Shown in pieces: positions 10,970 through 22,600 of a stretch of DNA of 64,000 bases. The notes under the pieces are model-generated. The model had not been told where the DNA came from. It searched no databases and saw nothing but the letters and a program-made list of their open reading frames with translations. Within the stretch, counting starts at the first letter, position 1. Every line of letters starts with the position of its first letter. The position numbers were made by a program, and so were the translations under genes. The DNA comes from Metridium senile (Eukaryota > Cnidaria > Anthozoa > Actiniaria > Metridiidae), in contig OX459099.1 in assembly GCA_949775045.1 (NCBI GenBank), positions 276,001 to 340,000 on the forward strand. The letters run 5' to 3'.

Positions 10970-12007
10970 CCATGGTTTCTTCTATTCTAATTCACTGACA
11001 TCTGTTCACCGATCCGTCAATGAGACGTCCATCAATCCACAGCTCCTATCCGTATATCGAACGTCCATCGATCCTAGCATCCACGAGTCCATGATTCCAA
11101 TTTTAATTTTACAATATATTATGTATGATAACTATCGAAGTCATCAATTATTTAACTTGACATTAGGTATTCCAATAGAAAAGCCAATTATGCGAACCAC
11201 AACATCTTCATGTAAACTAGCTTTCTTCGCGGGAGACATCATAGACAGGATCATTTACTGGGGCCGAGTCCACGACGTTTATCTTCACTGCTTTAAACAC
11301 TTTATTGATCAAGAACCGCCAGCCCCTCCCCAGCGATTTCTTCCTCGTCCCTCACACTCGTAATCAATACATCACATAGAAGAGCATGTCAGTGGACGAT
11401 CATCATCATGACAAGAAATGATCGTTGCACTAGTGAGAGAGAGGCAGAGACAGCAATAGAAAGAAAGAGAGAAAGCAGAGACAGAGACATAGAGACATAG
11501 AGAGTGCGCATAGTAAAATTACCAGTAGGTGTGGTTGATGAAAGAGAACTGAATGAAAGATATATTGTTGTTTTAGGCGGACATCACAAAATTGAATATC
11601 TCGACCACAATATGGGATACGTAAATGAGATACTTTACTGAGTAAAAATAGCAGAAATATACCTCACAAATGACTTACTGGCATTTTCTTACATTAAAAA
11701 GACCCCGACAATAGATGAAAGAAAATAAAACATCGACCCTCGATAATTTAAAATTAATTTACAATTCCTTTTTACTTGGACAAGAAAACTATCCCTGTCA
11801 TTTTACTGTCATTTTAAGTATAAACTGTACTTGTAGCACGATATATTGGTTTATAAATGACATGTTTATCCCTTTCAACACATTAAGAATATTATTGTTA
11901 TATTAAAATGAATATTTGAACAAATCTAGTGGTTTGGTATACTTACAACAAGGAAGGACGCCAACATAGATGCCTAAGACTGCAACAAGAAGCCCTTTGG
12001 ATGCCAT
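8204..12007 (-). CDS. Triple-LU Ly6/uPAR protein 3, GPI-anchored
   Basis: Three exons on the - strand: 11947-12007 (signal peptide, MASKGLLVAVLGIYVGVLPC, phase 1), 9494-10350 and 8204-8485. The product is 399 aa. Three LU domains lie at about 26-102 (ending CCNHDLCN), 137-227 (ending CCRGPFCN) and 261-358 (ending CCHGDLCN), separated by Thr/Arg-rich linkers. A hydrophobic tail (TIILTSIIALFSYWH) fits a GPI signal. The third domain is split by the last intron after NATSGQ. An upstream in-frame ATG at 10441 extends exon 2 but reads through the acceptor ATGTTGTAG at 10351-10359. Splicing from 12007 gives a clean signal peptide and the same phase as Ly6 gene 2. Several NxT/S sequons are present. 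Three consecutive LU units recall uPAR organisation, although LU arrays have arisen repeatedly and orthology is not implied. Confidence 0.88.
8517..9303. mobile_element. 787-bp TIR element, PIF/Harbinger-like TSD
   Basis: The left end GGGACCGGTCATTATTTATG and the right end CATAAATAATGACCGGTCCC are perfect inverted repeats, extended by TAGAGGGG/CCCCTCTA. The element is flanked by TTA on both sides, a 3-bp target duplication as in PIF/Harbinger elements. The interior is AT-rich with poly-C tracts near both ends and has no transposase. It sits in the last intron of the triple-LU gene. Confidence 0.85.
10888..10969. repeat. (ATT)n microsatellite
   Basis: About 27 perfect ATT triplets in the first intron of the triple-LU gene. 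The rest of this intron (10351-11946) shows only AT-rich sequence and a GAGA-rich stretch at 11430-11500. The 90-codon + strand frame at 11091-11363 has no recognisable domain and I do not call it a gene. Confidence 0.95.
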
Positions 12008-14459
12008 AGCTAGTCGAAGAGTGAATTAGCTTATGTTGAAGTACCTGCTTTCACTAGATTAATTGTAAACTGATCATCATTAACGTTAATAAAAGTTTGA
12101 TGAAGAAACCTCCTGCAACCACAAGAATACATATCAAGCTTTTATCTCTGCATCACAGCGCTTAAGAGGCTTAGCCATTTTCATTTGTATTAATATTTTA
12201 GTATTTTCAAAACGAAACCGCAATTTAGCCGTCAGAATTCACAGAGACGTTCAAAGCGAGCATCGCCGCTAGGAGATTGATTATACATTAAGCTTGAGGC
12301 TTTTTGTTTATGTTTGAAATTCCAGAATATTAAATATACGAAACTGTAGCAATATGTTTTACAGAGCATAAAGAATAAAGGGCCGCTTTGAAGCTAATAT
12401 TGCTGTTTAAACTGAGATATTACACTCAGTGAACTCCTTAACGATCCTTAACGAACTAAAATTACAATTTGTCTTAGTTTTCTTTTCGCAGGTGTTATTT
12501 AATAGTTTTAACCATACTGTGAATAGAGTAATTAATACTGTAGCCTTTATTGCCTACAAAAACATATTGAAGAAAGAACTCTAAATTGTAAGTTAGTTTT
12601 GCAATCATGGCAGGTAGATCAATAATTCATATCAAACACAATCATTCCCTTCTTGGACGGGAAAGTATCATTATTACTCGCACTGAATTATTTAGACGAA
12701 CACCTTAATGTTAATAGCTTTTTACAGAATCCACAGTCAACTCTTAATACATTTTTTTTCTCTCTCGGCTAAACCCCCTGGCTTGAATTATTACATGTGA
12801 AGTGTTTTCTTATTGTTTATCTTGAATGAGTAGAATAGCACAATGGTCAACAATAGTTATCGGGTTAATATTGCATATCTCAAGTACTTGTTCCGGTGAA
12901 AGCAGACTGCAATTTCCGTATCTACTTGAAAGATTGCAAAGTATATCACACAAGAAGTATAAACTTTTCCTAAATAACTGAACAAGACTTGACAGTAAGC
13001 TACAATAGATTAGTAAACACAATCTTTATAGACTATTAAAGGTATTATGATACTACACACAGCCAGGCCCAACATAGAATATTTGATTGAAAATATATAC
13101 CTTATAAAATATCTTAAAATTGGTTGAGCTAGACACATTCAGAAAGTCATTTACCGATTTCTCACGGGCCGTCTCCACCAAATGTTGACTACCCAAAGGT
13201 ACGAAGAGGCGCTGGGACCTTTTATAAGACTGTAATATGACTTCACTATCCAGGCAGGAACTTCAACTTATGCATCTCAGTCACCACTTGTATAGTGAAA
13301 TACTGTGGGAAAGTACTTCATACTTCCCTATTTGTGGGTGTTGGCTAAGAAGCACCAGAGAGAGTTTCCTTCTACAAGTACATAATTATTGTCAATATTA
13401 TTACTATATAAAAATAGTTATGGAAACTAACAAGATCATGTATCATGAAAATACAGCCACTGCGATAACTCAAAACAAAAAATGCGAACCCCCGAGAAAT
13501 GCTTTATACCTTCGGATACCATAAATATTCATTAATGTCAATCTCGAAACTCGTTTGCCACAAATTACATTTAATGCAATTAATTAGACCAGTGACGAAA
13601 CGAAAAGGGCGGGAAAGAAGCGGAAAGGCAACTTAAGGATTTAAATTAAGCGTACTCTTTTTGTCTTAACTCAGTAAAAGTATTATATTTTCTGAAAGCT
13701 AAATAAATGTAGTTTTTCGTAGTGAAGTTTTATTTTAATGATTTCTAAAATTTCAGACGTTGTTAGCCAAGAAATGAAATTTGACCGTACCTTATTCAAA
13801 ATGTTCGATGTCAAGAAGTACTCACTCTATGATAAAATTACATCAACACATTCAGGAGATAACGGGCTTAAAAACGGTGTTTGCGTTTTGTTATATCTGC
13901 CTTAGATGAATTTTAATTTAACGTCAAAGTTGAACAATGACGTTTTAAGTGTTGCTCGACATAAAACAGATCATAACTCGTTTTTAATTGCGTTAATCAA
14001 AAATCGTTTTTCTGTAAGTCCTGAAAATTTCATTTTAATCCATTGAAATCGTCTTGACATCGAACTCTTTAAAGTCGCGGAGTTGATCGAAATGAGAAGA
14101 CGAGATAAACGCACTTGTTTGTTAACAGTTTCCAGTCTTTATTAAGTCACAGATTTTCTTTTCTTTAAATTTTTGATCAAAGAAAAACTCATTTTCAATT
14201 TTTTTTGCATTGAAATAAAATATTCCGATATTATCTTTCCAAAGATAACAAAAACGTAATTTCGTCAAGAGGTCGGAAATTTGTATCCTGATACCTTAAT
14301 GAGTAAATCGAAGAAAACAATGAAAAGAAGTTGAAAGTAAATAGTAGAATGAAGAAAACAATGAAATAAAACAATGAAAGCAAGAAATGCAAGCAAATAT
14401 TGAAAGGCAGGAAGAGAAAAACTAACAAAGGAATATGTGCACAGAAATCACATCAGTAA
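12008..14459. other. Intergenic stretch without recognisable gene
   Basis: AT-rich DNA between the 5' end of the - strand triple-LU gene and the GPCR. Short frames (for example 12810-13022 and 13237-13524) lack domains, splice context and codon bias. The promoter of the triple-LU gene should lie just above 12007. Nothing else is supported. Confidence 0.5.
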
Positions 14460-14569
14460 AGAAAGAAAGAAAGAAATATCTTCTTGAAAGAAACAAGAAA
14501 ATTAAGAAATAGAGAAAAAAAGAGAGAAAGAGAGAAAGAAAAAGGGAGAAAGAAAGAAAGAGAGAATGA

Positions 14570-14613
<44 letters not shown>

Positions 14614-14670
14614 AGGAAGGAAGGAAGGAAGGAAGGACGAAAGGAAGAAAGGAAGGAAGGAAAGAAAAAG
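14460..14670. repeat. Polypurine (GAAA/GGAA)n tract
   Basis: A strand-asymmetric purine run built from GAAAG, AGAGAAAG and GGAAG units, about 180 bp upstream of the GPCR start codon. A mirror-symmetric tract of this kind can form triplex DNA. Its lysine/arginine/glutamate-rich open frame is a by-product. Confidence 0.9.
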
Positions 14671-14854
14671 GTAGGTTGATATTATAAAGGACTGTTTAGA
14701 CAGTTGAAATGACCGTTATAAACTATCTCCATACAGTATTCAACAACAAATATAGCAGACACAACATTGCTCCATATAAATAAGCCTATATGTTTAGGGG
14801 ATTCATTTCTCACTATACCTTATACAACAGTCAGTCCTGGTGTACATCCACGAT

Positions 14855-15916
14855 ATGCAGAACTTCACTACCAATGTAAGCACCGAGTTACCACTTGTAC
14901 TATGCCCAAGTCTTGACTCCACGGCATCACACATCTTTCAAATCATTGGCCATATTAGTGTATGCATGTTTGCATTGACCGGTAACTTATGGATTGTTGC
15001 CAACTTCATCCAAAAGAGAATTTCTGATAGAATCGTAATTGATGCTCTGATAACCAACATGGCTATATCTGATCTTCTTGTGCCATTGTTAATAGTATCT
15101 CGTGAACTCCACGACAAGCTAACTAATTCTAAAGCATGGGCTGTGCAAGGAGTGACAGGCGAGATCATATGCAAGCTAGTATCTTACTTTGGTGATGTTG
15201 CATCGACCGTATCTATCGTGTCATTATGTATCATTACTATTGATAGGTTTGTTATGGTGGTTGTCGCTGACAACGTATTTCAAAATCAAAGAGAAAGGCG
15301 AAATAAACGCTTGAATTATATTCTTATTGCTGTCAGCTGGATTATTCCTATGATGTTTTATGGTCATTTTTTTGTTACATTCAAATTGGTTTTCGTGTCA
15401 ACCGAGATTGGCACACTGTGCGCTGGGCCTGTGTTTAAAGGAAACCATCTCTATTATATCTACAATATCACAGTTTGTATCGTGTTCATTTTTGTGCCAT
15501 TCATCATTCTGACAACACTAAATACGGCCATGGTTCTCAAGCTTCGACGTTTATGTAGATCACTGTCAGCAGTGGGCACACAAGAATATAGAAAACGATT
15601 GAAGGGTCAACGGCGCATCAAAAACATGATCATTTCTATCATCGTGGTGTTTGGTTTGTGTTGGGGGCCATACTTCATGATCTTCATTCTTTTTACATTC
15701 TACTGGAATCTCATTGCACCCCATACATGTACATTTCATACATTGAGGTTTCTGGCTGTATTCCTGACCCGTGCTAATGCTGCTATAAACCCGTGGGTTT
15801 ACTTGTACTTCCAGAGAAAGAAAAGAGTTCGCTTTAGTTTCTTGAACTCATTTCCCTTAAGGCCAATAAGACATCGACCAAGAGTAGTGCCACGTGACGA
15901 TGCACCAAGACTGTGA
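14855..15916 (+). CDS. Class A (rhodopsin-family) GPCR, orphan
   Basis: An intronless 353-aa seven-transmembrane receptor. I chose the ATG at 14855; the open frame runs a few codons further up but only to a GTG. N-glycosylation sequons (NFT, NVS) precede TM1. Family landmarks are GNLWIV (N44), the TM2 sequence MAISDLLVP (D73), the disulphide pair C106 and C189, IDRF (D130-R131) in place of the usual DRY, CWGP at 269-272 in TM6 and NPWVY at 312-316 in TM7. The tail is short and basic. It should signal through heterotrimeric G proteins at the plasma membrane. The ligand is unknown; peptide or amine receptors are both possible. Single-exon receptors like this are common in expanded cnidarian GPCR sets. 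Confidence 0.93.
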   Translation: MQNFTTNVSTELPLVLCPSLDSTASHIFQIIGHISVCMFALTGNLWIVANFIQKRISDRIVIDALITNMAISDLLVPLLIVSRELHDKLTNSKAWAVQGVTGEIICKLVSYFGDVASTVSIVSLCIITIDRFVMVVVADNVFQNQRERRNKRLNYILIAVSWIIPMMFYGHFFVTFKLVFVSTEIGTLCAGPVFKGNHLYYIYNITVCIVFIFVPFIILTTLNTAMVLKLRRLCRSLSAVGTQEYRKRLKGQRRIKNMIISIIVVFGLCWGPYFMIFILFTFYWNLIAPHTCTFHTLRFLAVFLTRANAAINPWVYLYFQRKKRVRFSFLNSFPLRPIRHRPRVVPRDDAPRL

Positions 15917-16039
15917 AAGTATTACTCAACATGGCTGACGGTTTTGCCTTCCATAACGACTTGAGACAAACTCACTGTACATAACAATATATACCTATAA
16001 TCGTTGTCGCAGCCCAAGCAACACCCTGAAGCTTGCAAA
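15917..16039. other. GPCR 3' flank
   Basis: Short AT-rich sequence between the receptor stop and the retroelement remnant. No canonical AATAAA was seen. Confidence 0.4.
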
Positions 16040-16492
16040 GGATCATCATCATCATCAATGTTTCCCGCTCGGCGCGTGATCGGCCTTGGGGCGTGATTGC
16101 TTGGAGCAAGGGAACCTACGCTCCAACAACCGCGTGAAGTCCTTTTTATTCAACATAGATCTTAACGCCTGTTGCCTATCTATTCCAAGTAGTTCTTCCA
16201 TTTTCCTCCACGTCTTCCTCTTGTCGAAAAGTACTTGTTTTTGTATTACATCATTTTTCATTCTGCTCACATGAGCTATATATTTTAGGTACTGGATGTG
16301 ACAAAAGTCCTGAATTGGTTGTGTATTGGTTATCTCATGAAGTCTGGTGTTTGAGATCTTAAAAGCCCAATCGAGTTCTCCTTTCACTTGGGTTGCCGGA
16401 TCAATGCCCTTTTTTCGTTGGCTTTGTAGTGGCGCATTCTTTCGTGCATATCCTCCTGCTATCATCTTCCTAAGGAATCCGATGTCATTCAT
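16040..16492 (-). mobile_element. 5'-truncated non-LTR retrotransposon 3' end
   Basis: On the - strand a 145-codon frame resembles the C-terminal end of RTE/L2/CR1-type ORF2, downstream of the reverse transcriptase. Landmarks are FLRKMI, RKKGIDP, LHEITNTQPIQDF, QYLKYIAHVSRMKND and LLGIDRQQALRSMLNKKDF. A (GAT)n tail follows the stop at 16040-16056, as in RTE-like elements. Nothing upstream on that strand encodes the rest of the polymerase, so this is a dead 5'-truncated insertion. The frame is still intact over this stretch, which suggests a fairly young copy. Confidence 0.85.
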
Positions 16493-18361
16493 ATGAGCAT
16501 AATTTCTGATTTATTACACATTTTTATAAAGAAAAACATTGTTTTACCATCTACCACAGCTTAGTTATGGTCATACAACATAAACACGTTGAATGAATCT
16601 ATAACAAGAGACGAAATACCGTCATCCTTTGCATGCTTCATAGTGTGGACCGTAGATTGATCGTGACAACGATTATTGAAATAGGTGTATTAGAATACGC
16701 AGCCTCCTGGAACAACGCAACGACACTTACAACGGCAAGTAGTAGCTAAAACAGTGAGATCCCTTCTAGTATAGCAGTTATACAGACCGACAAGATTCTT
16801 CCAGTAAGAACATATCGAAAACGCTATTTTTCTGTTTTACAAAAAGGTAATTTACTGTATGCAAAATGGCTTTTATCAATTCTCTTTGAAATCTAGGATA
16901 TTTGATTCTAGTTAATGCAAGTTATCGTGATGTAAGACCTGGTTTAAACATCGAATTTCACATGTGTAAAACCTATTGTTTGAATTCATTTGGATTAGAT
17001 TCGGCACGTGAAGTTTAAACTGTTTGTGGCTGTGTTTTCACTATGACTTTATACTCGCTTTATACTCGCTTTAAATTCCTGAAGGAGTTTGTTTACAGAC
17101 CAACTTAAACTAGTTTAAATTTACAACTGTTTTCACTGGAGTAGCCGAGTGTAACAGTAAGACATTGCTCAAATTACCAACAGTCATTTCAACAAAGTGA
17201 TAGTCCAGAAATTTCAAACTTGGACATGTCTAAATGTGAGTCTAAGTTATCATAAGTTGGAGAAAAGATAAATCTCTCTTGAAGATCATATATTTCTTTA
17301 TTTCAAGCAAGTTTTAGTACGGTCTGTTTTATGAATATAGCGATTAAACAAATAACATGACATATACCTGTCAAGAAGAATGATGTGATTGGCTCTAACT
17401 GGCTAGGCTGTTTATTTAACCAGATAAAACTACCTCGCTAGGTCGCTTAAAATGTACGTGTTTTCCATGTTTTTTGGAACAGTTTTGCTAGTGAAAACAC
17501 TGTACATTTAAAGCTAGCTTTATTTTTCGAAGGCTGTTTTCACTGTATTTCCGGAGTTTCCAAGTTACACTAGCTTAAAGTGTCCTAGTGAAAACACAGC
17601 CAGTATGTAGGTTCGACATAAAGGTTGACGCTGCAGGGTCACTTGAGATATGGGCACAATAGTAAGACATTGTGATATTATATTAAGGAGTGATAACCCT
17701 AACCCTGGCCTATCGAGTAGCTCCTGTTATCAGTTTGATGTACTTGGGTAACACTTCATGTTTATTATTATTATGGTTCTGTTTGTGGAGTGTTGTCAAT
17801 AGTGTCATGTCGTCACATGCTGTTTCAGTTTATCTTTGTAATAAAAGTTAATACTAGTAAATTATCCTCTGGTTGTTTTATTGATTATATTGAAATCATC
17901 ATTGATATTACACTCACAACTAAAATAATTAAAATTCAACCACTATATGGCCGATATCGAACCAGTTCGATAGATACACAAAAATGAAATTAACAAGCAC
18001 GTCAGCAAACAACTTAATCTATGCTTAACAAACCTTCAAGATCTTAGAAGTGATTCACGTGACTTGATTGCGCGACTTGATTGCGTGACTAATTGTCACA
18101 TGACTAAGTACTACAAATTATAATAAAATACTGAGTATTCAATGTTTTTGTTCTTATTTCATCAGTTGAGAACACAGGAAACCCGCTATAAAAAAGCATG
18201 TAAAACAGCACGGTATACTTTGTATAAGAATGCTTCCACATTAGAATGAAAACTGTACTGGGTTGGGCTTCCTGTGGTTGTAGTGGAATTTGACGCCTAT
18301 AAAAATAGAGACTATGATGGGAGGGGAGAGTGTAGACAAATATTGTCATGTAAGGAGAATA
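16493..18361. other. Intergenic / ZO downstream region
   Basis: No gene is seen. It contains the TIR element at 17027-17602 and an incidental CCCTAACCCT at 17697. On the - strand AATAAA occurs opposite 17876-17881, about 480 bp after the ZO stop, and could be its polyadenylation signal. Confidence 0.45.
17027..17602. mobile_element. 576-bp TIR element
   Basis: TGGCTGTGTTTTCACTA at the left end is the perfect reverse complement of TAGTGAAAACACAGCCA at the right end (17 bp). Related motifs (CACTGTTTTCACTGG, GTGAAAACACTGTACA) recur inside. There is no ORF. The core CAGTGTTTTCACTAG is hAT-like, but no clear 8-bp target duplication is visible. Confidence 0.75.
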
Positions 18362-19642
18362 TTAGAAATGATCAACAAGCACAGAGACACTGCTAGGGTC
18401 CACTTGGCACTTGTCTTTATTGTCTTGTCCAGGTAGAGACACATTACGCCATTGGGTTGGCATTCCTAGTCAAATACAAACCAATGATAAATACAGAGAT
18501 TGATTGCAGGGAGGGAAGGGTAGGGGTTAGTATTACCTGTTGGTGTATCACTTGTCAAATACAAACCAATGATAAATAAAGAGATTGATTGCAGGGAGGG
18601 AAGGGTAGGGGTTAGTATTACCTGTTGGTGTATCACTAGTCAAATACAAACCAATGATAAATAAAGAGATTGATTGCAGGGAGGGTAGGGTAGGGGTTAG
18701 TATTACCTGTTGGTGTATCACTAGACTTCAGTGCAAACGACCATCCATCAGGTGTCATGGATGCACAATGAGGTAGTCTTAACTCAACAGGTTTAAGGAA
18801 CTGAGTACCGTGAGGACCACACATCACTAGGGGACTGAGGAGAGTCTCGCCTATAAACAAACAAATTATATAACTTCACAATTAACACATGGGTTCCCTG
18901 TATGTGTGTTGTCCTATGGTTGGGTTCCCTGTGTGTTTGTTGTCCTGTGGCTTGGTTCCCTGTGTGTTTGTTGTCCTGTGGCTTGGTTCCCTGTGTGTGT
19001 GTTGTCCTATGGTTGGGTTCCCTGTGTGTGTGTTGTCCTATGGTTGGGTTCCCTGTGTGTTTGTTGTCCTGTGGCTTGGTTCCCTGTGTGTGTGTTGTCC
19101 TATGGTTGGGTTCCCTGTGTGTTTGTTGTCCTGTGGCTTGGTTCCCTGTGTGTGTGTTGTCCTATGGTTGGGTTCCCTGTGTGTTTGTTGTCTTATGGTT
19201 GGGTTCCCCGTGTGCTTGTTGTCCTATGGTTGGGTTCCCTGTGTGTGTGTGTTGTCCTATGGTTGGGTTCCCTGTGTTTGTTTTGTCCTGTGGCTTGGTT
19301 CCCTGTGTGTTTGTTGTCCTACGGTTGGGTTCCCTGTGTGTTTGTTGTCTTATGGTTGGGTTCCCTGTGTGTTTGTTGTCCTATGGTTAGGTTCCCTGTG
19401 TGTGTGTTGTCCTATGGTTGGGTTCCCTGTACATACCTTTATCAGCGTCTAATGGCGGCATGATATTGTTGTCCTTACAGACTTTAAAGTAGATTTCTTG
19501 TTCTTTATTGGGTTCAATGGCTCCTTGTGGAATATGGATGCTTACACCAGTTTCTGGAGAAGACAATACACCACCCTCTGATGTAAACGTTCCTCGTGCT
19601 GTAGCAACGACCTGTGTGTCGTCATCAAGGGATTCAAAGTCA
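18362..19642 (-). CDS. TJP1: ZO exons 25-27: ZU5 domain and C terminus
   Basis: Exons 19437-19642, 18707-18850 and 18362-18465. [20 protein letters not shown] and IPQGAI start a ZU5 domain. [14 protein letters not shown] and [12 protein letters not shown] follow, almost identical to ZO-1, then [10 protein letters not shown] and the terminal SVSVLVDHF before TAA. In ZO-1 ZU5 binds MRCK-beta and folds back on ZO-1 itself. The intron before the last exon is an 85-bp tandem duplication that includes both splice sites. Confidence 0.95.
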
Positions 19643-22600
19643 CTGGTAACCATAGAAACACTTATTAATATCTTACACTGTCATAAGAATGGCAAACTAG
19701 TGACTATTATCATTATTATCATTCATGTTCAGAAATAAGATCAGTCATCGTTGTCATCGCTGCACAATTATTAAACATAATCACCATCACCATGAATATC
19801 ATCATCAGTAATGATTATTACCTGGTAATGACTTGCGAGTCATCTCTGTATGATTCAAAGTCTGATATCTTTGGTTTGTAATCCGATCGATAAGTTCCTG
19901 GTCGTGGTTCTGGTTCACGTCTTAGTTCTGTTTGTGGTTTGGACAATCGGTAGTCATAGTTAATGGGTTGTGCAGGGCGTGGTGGTGGTGATGCAGATCG
20001 ATGTTCTGTACCATATGGTTTAGGTGCATATGCTTGGGATGAGTATCCATAAGCTGATTTAGGTCGGTCTGGTTTAGATTCCTTTCTAGGAATGGTTACT
20101 TCTGCACGGTATATACGGTCGGGTTCAGGTTTTCGTCCATAATCTCGTGGTAAGCTTCTAAAGCCATTTTCCATTGGTGCACTCTCAACACTGTTTGTGA
20201 CCTGTGCACGTACTTCAGGTTCTGACTTACTACCAACGTGTGTGACTGTAGCATGTGACCGAACTGGGTAGTATGTTGTACGTACAAATGATTCCGAACG
20301 ATCTCCCGGACGATTATCGATTATAGCATTACGTTGTTTCGATTCAAATCGATAAGGCTTCGGTGAAACTTGTTTGCGTACTTCAGGAGGAGGGATGGCT
20401 CTTTCCAGTTCATTTAATCTTTCTTCCAGGTTATCAGGTGTGTGCTCTACCTGGGCTATTTCTATTGGCTGGATACGTTCACGCTTTTCGTCTCGTTTTA
20501 ACTCGTTATCAATGGCCCACAGGTCAGAGACTTTGACACCGACTCGTTCATCATACCTGAGAGACAAACGATAAAAACATAGCATCGCACAGTATACATA
20601 GTATATCCAATAGCTTTGTACATTATATATAGCAGTGAATGTTCACCACAAACAATAAAAACATAGTATCGCACAGTATACATAGTATATCCAATAGCTT
20701 TGTACATTATATATAGCAGTGAATGTTCACCACAAACAATAAAAACATAGTATGGCACAGTATACATAGTCAATAGCTTTGTATATTATATATATAGCAG
20801 TTCACCATGTGACTTACTGGTTCAAAACGTCTGGCTTAGATTCTACTTTACGTAATGATTCAGCCTTAATCTTCAGCTCGAGTTCAGTGGGGTTTGGTCC
20901 ATCATATCCATCATATCGAGGCTCGTAATCAATCTTTCTCAGTCCATCTCGTCCTTTCATGTCATCACTATCTTGAAGCTCTGGTGGATGGTCAGCAAAG
21001 TCCTTTGATGTTGGACGAGTCTTTCGTAGTGACTGTCTTAGTTCACCAGGCTCTTGTGAAGATGGAAGAACTCTAATGACATGCAAGAATACATTTAGAA
21101 GGCTAACGTACAGATCTTTATCATTAAAAATAATAATAATCATAACCATCAATACTATCATCATCACCATCATCATCATCACCATCATCATCATTACTAT
21201 CATCATCAATACTATCATCATCAATACTATCATCATCAATACTATCATCATCAATACTATCATCATAACCATCAATACTATCATCATCACCATCATCATC
21301 ATCACCACCATCATCATTACTATCATCATCAATACTATCATCATAACCATCAATACTATCATCATCACCATCATCATCATTACTATCATCATCAACACTA
21401 TCATCATCAATACTATCATCATAACCATCAATACTATCATCATCACCATCATCATCATCACCATCATCATCATTACTATCATCATCAATACTATCATCAT
21501 CAATACTATCATCATAACCATCAATACTATCATCATCACCATCATCGTCATCACCATCATCAACACTATCAACACCACCAGCATCAACACCACCATCATC
21601 AACACCACCATCATCATCAACGCCACCATCATCAACGCCACCATCATCAACGCCACCATCATCAACGCCACCATCATCAACGCCACCATCATCAACGCCA
21701 CCATCATCAACGCCACCATCATCAACACCACCATCATCAACACCACCATCATCAACGCCACCATCATCAACGCCACCATCATCAACGCCACCATCATCAA
21801 CACCACCATCATCAACACCACCATCATCAACGCCACCATCATCAACACCACCATCATCAACACCACCATCATCAACACCACCATCATCAACACCACCATC
21901 ATCATCAACGCCACCATCATCAACGCCACCATCATCAACGCCACCATCATCAACGCCACCATCATCAACGCCACCATCATCAACGCCACCATCATCAACA
22001 CCACCATCATCAACACCACCATCATCATCAACGCCACCATCATCAACGCCACCATCATCAACACCACCATCATCAACACCACCATCATCAACGCCACCAT
22101 CATCAACACCACCATCATCAACACCACCATCATCAACACCACCATCATCAACACCACCATCATCATCAACACCACCATCATCATCAACGCCACCATCATC
22201 AACGCCACCATCATCAACGCCACCATCATCAACGCCACCATCATCAACGCCACCATCATCAACGCCACCATCATCAACACCACCATCATCAACACCACCA
22301 TCATCATCAACGCCACCATCATCAACGCCACCATCATCAACGCCACCATCATCAACGCCACCATCATCAACACCACCATCATCAACACCACCATCATCAA
22401 CACCACCATCATCAACACCACCATCATCAACACCACCATCATCAACACCACCATCATCAACACCACCATCAACGCCACCATCATCAACACCACCATCATC
22501 AACACCACCATCATCAACACCACCATCATCAACACCACCATCATCAACACCACCATCATCAACACCACCATCATCAACACCACCATCATCAACACCACCA

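Noticed and set aside
11091..11363. 90-codon + strand frame as a gene
   Set aside because: No domain, no signal peptide, lies in an intron of the opposite-strand gene, composition unremarkable.
13600..14170. Possible large inverted-repeat element (GTTCGATGTCAAGA against TCTTGACATCGAAC)
   Set aside because: Only one 14-bp pair plus weak similarities; ends and target duplication not definable.
14484..14687. Lys/Glu/Arg-rich 67-codon frame
   Set aside because: Simple GAAA/GGAA purine repeat.
17690..17712. Telomere-like TAACCCTAACCC
   Set aside because: About two units only; chance or a trivial remnant.
18889..19463. Three long + strand frames of Cys/Val/Gly repeats
   Set aside because: By-product of the 31-bp minisatellite in a ZO intron on the opposite strand.
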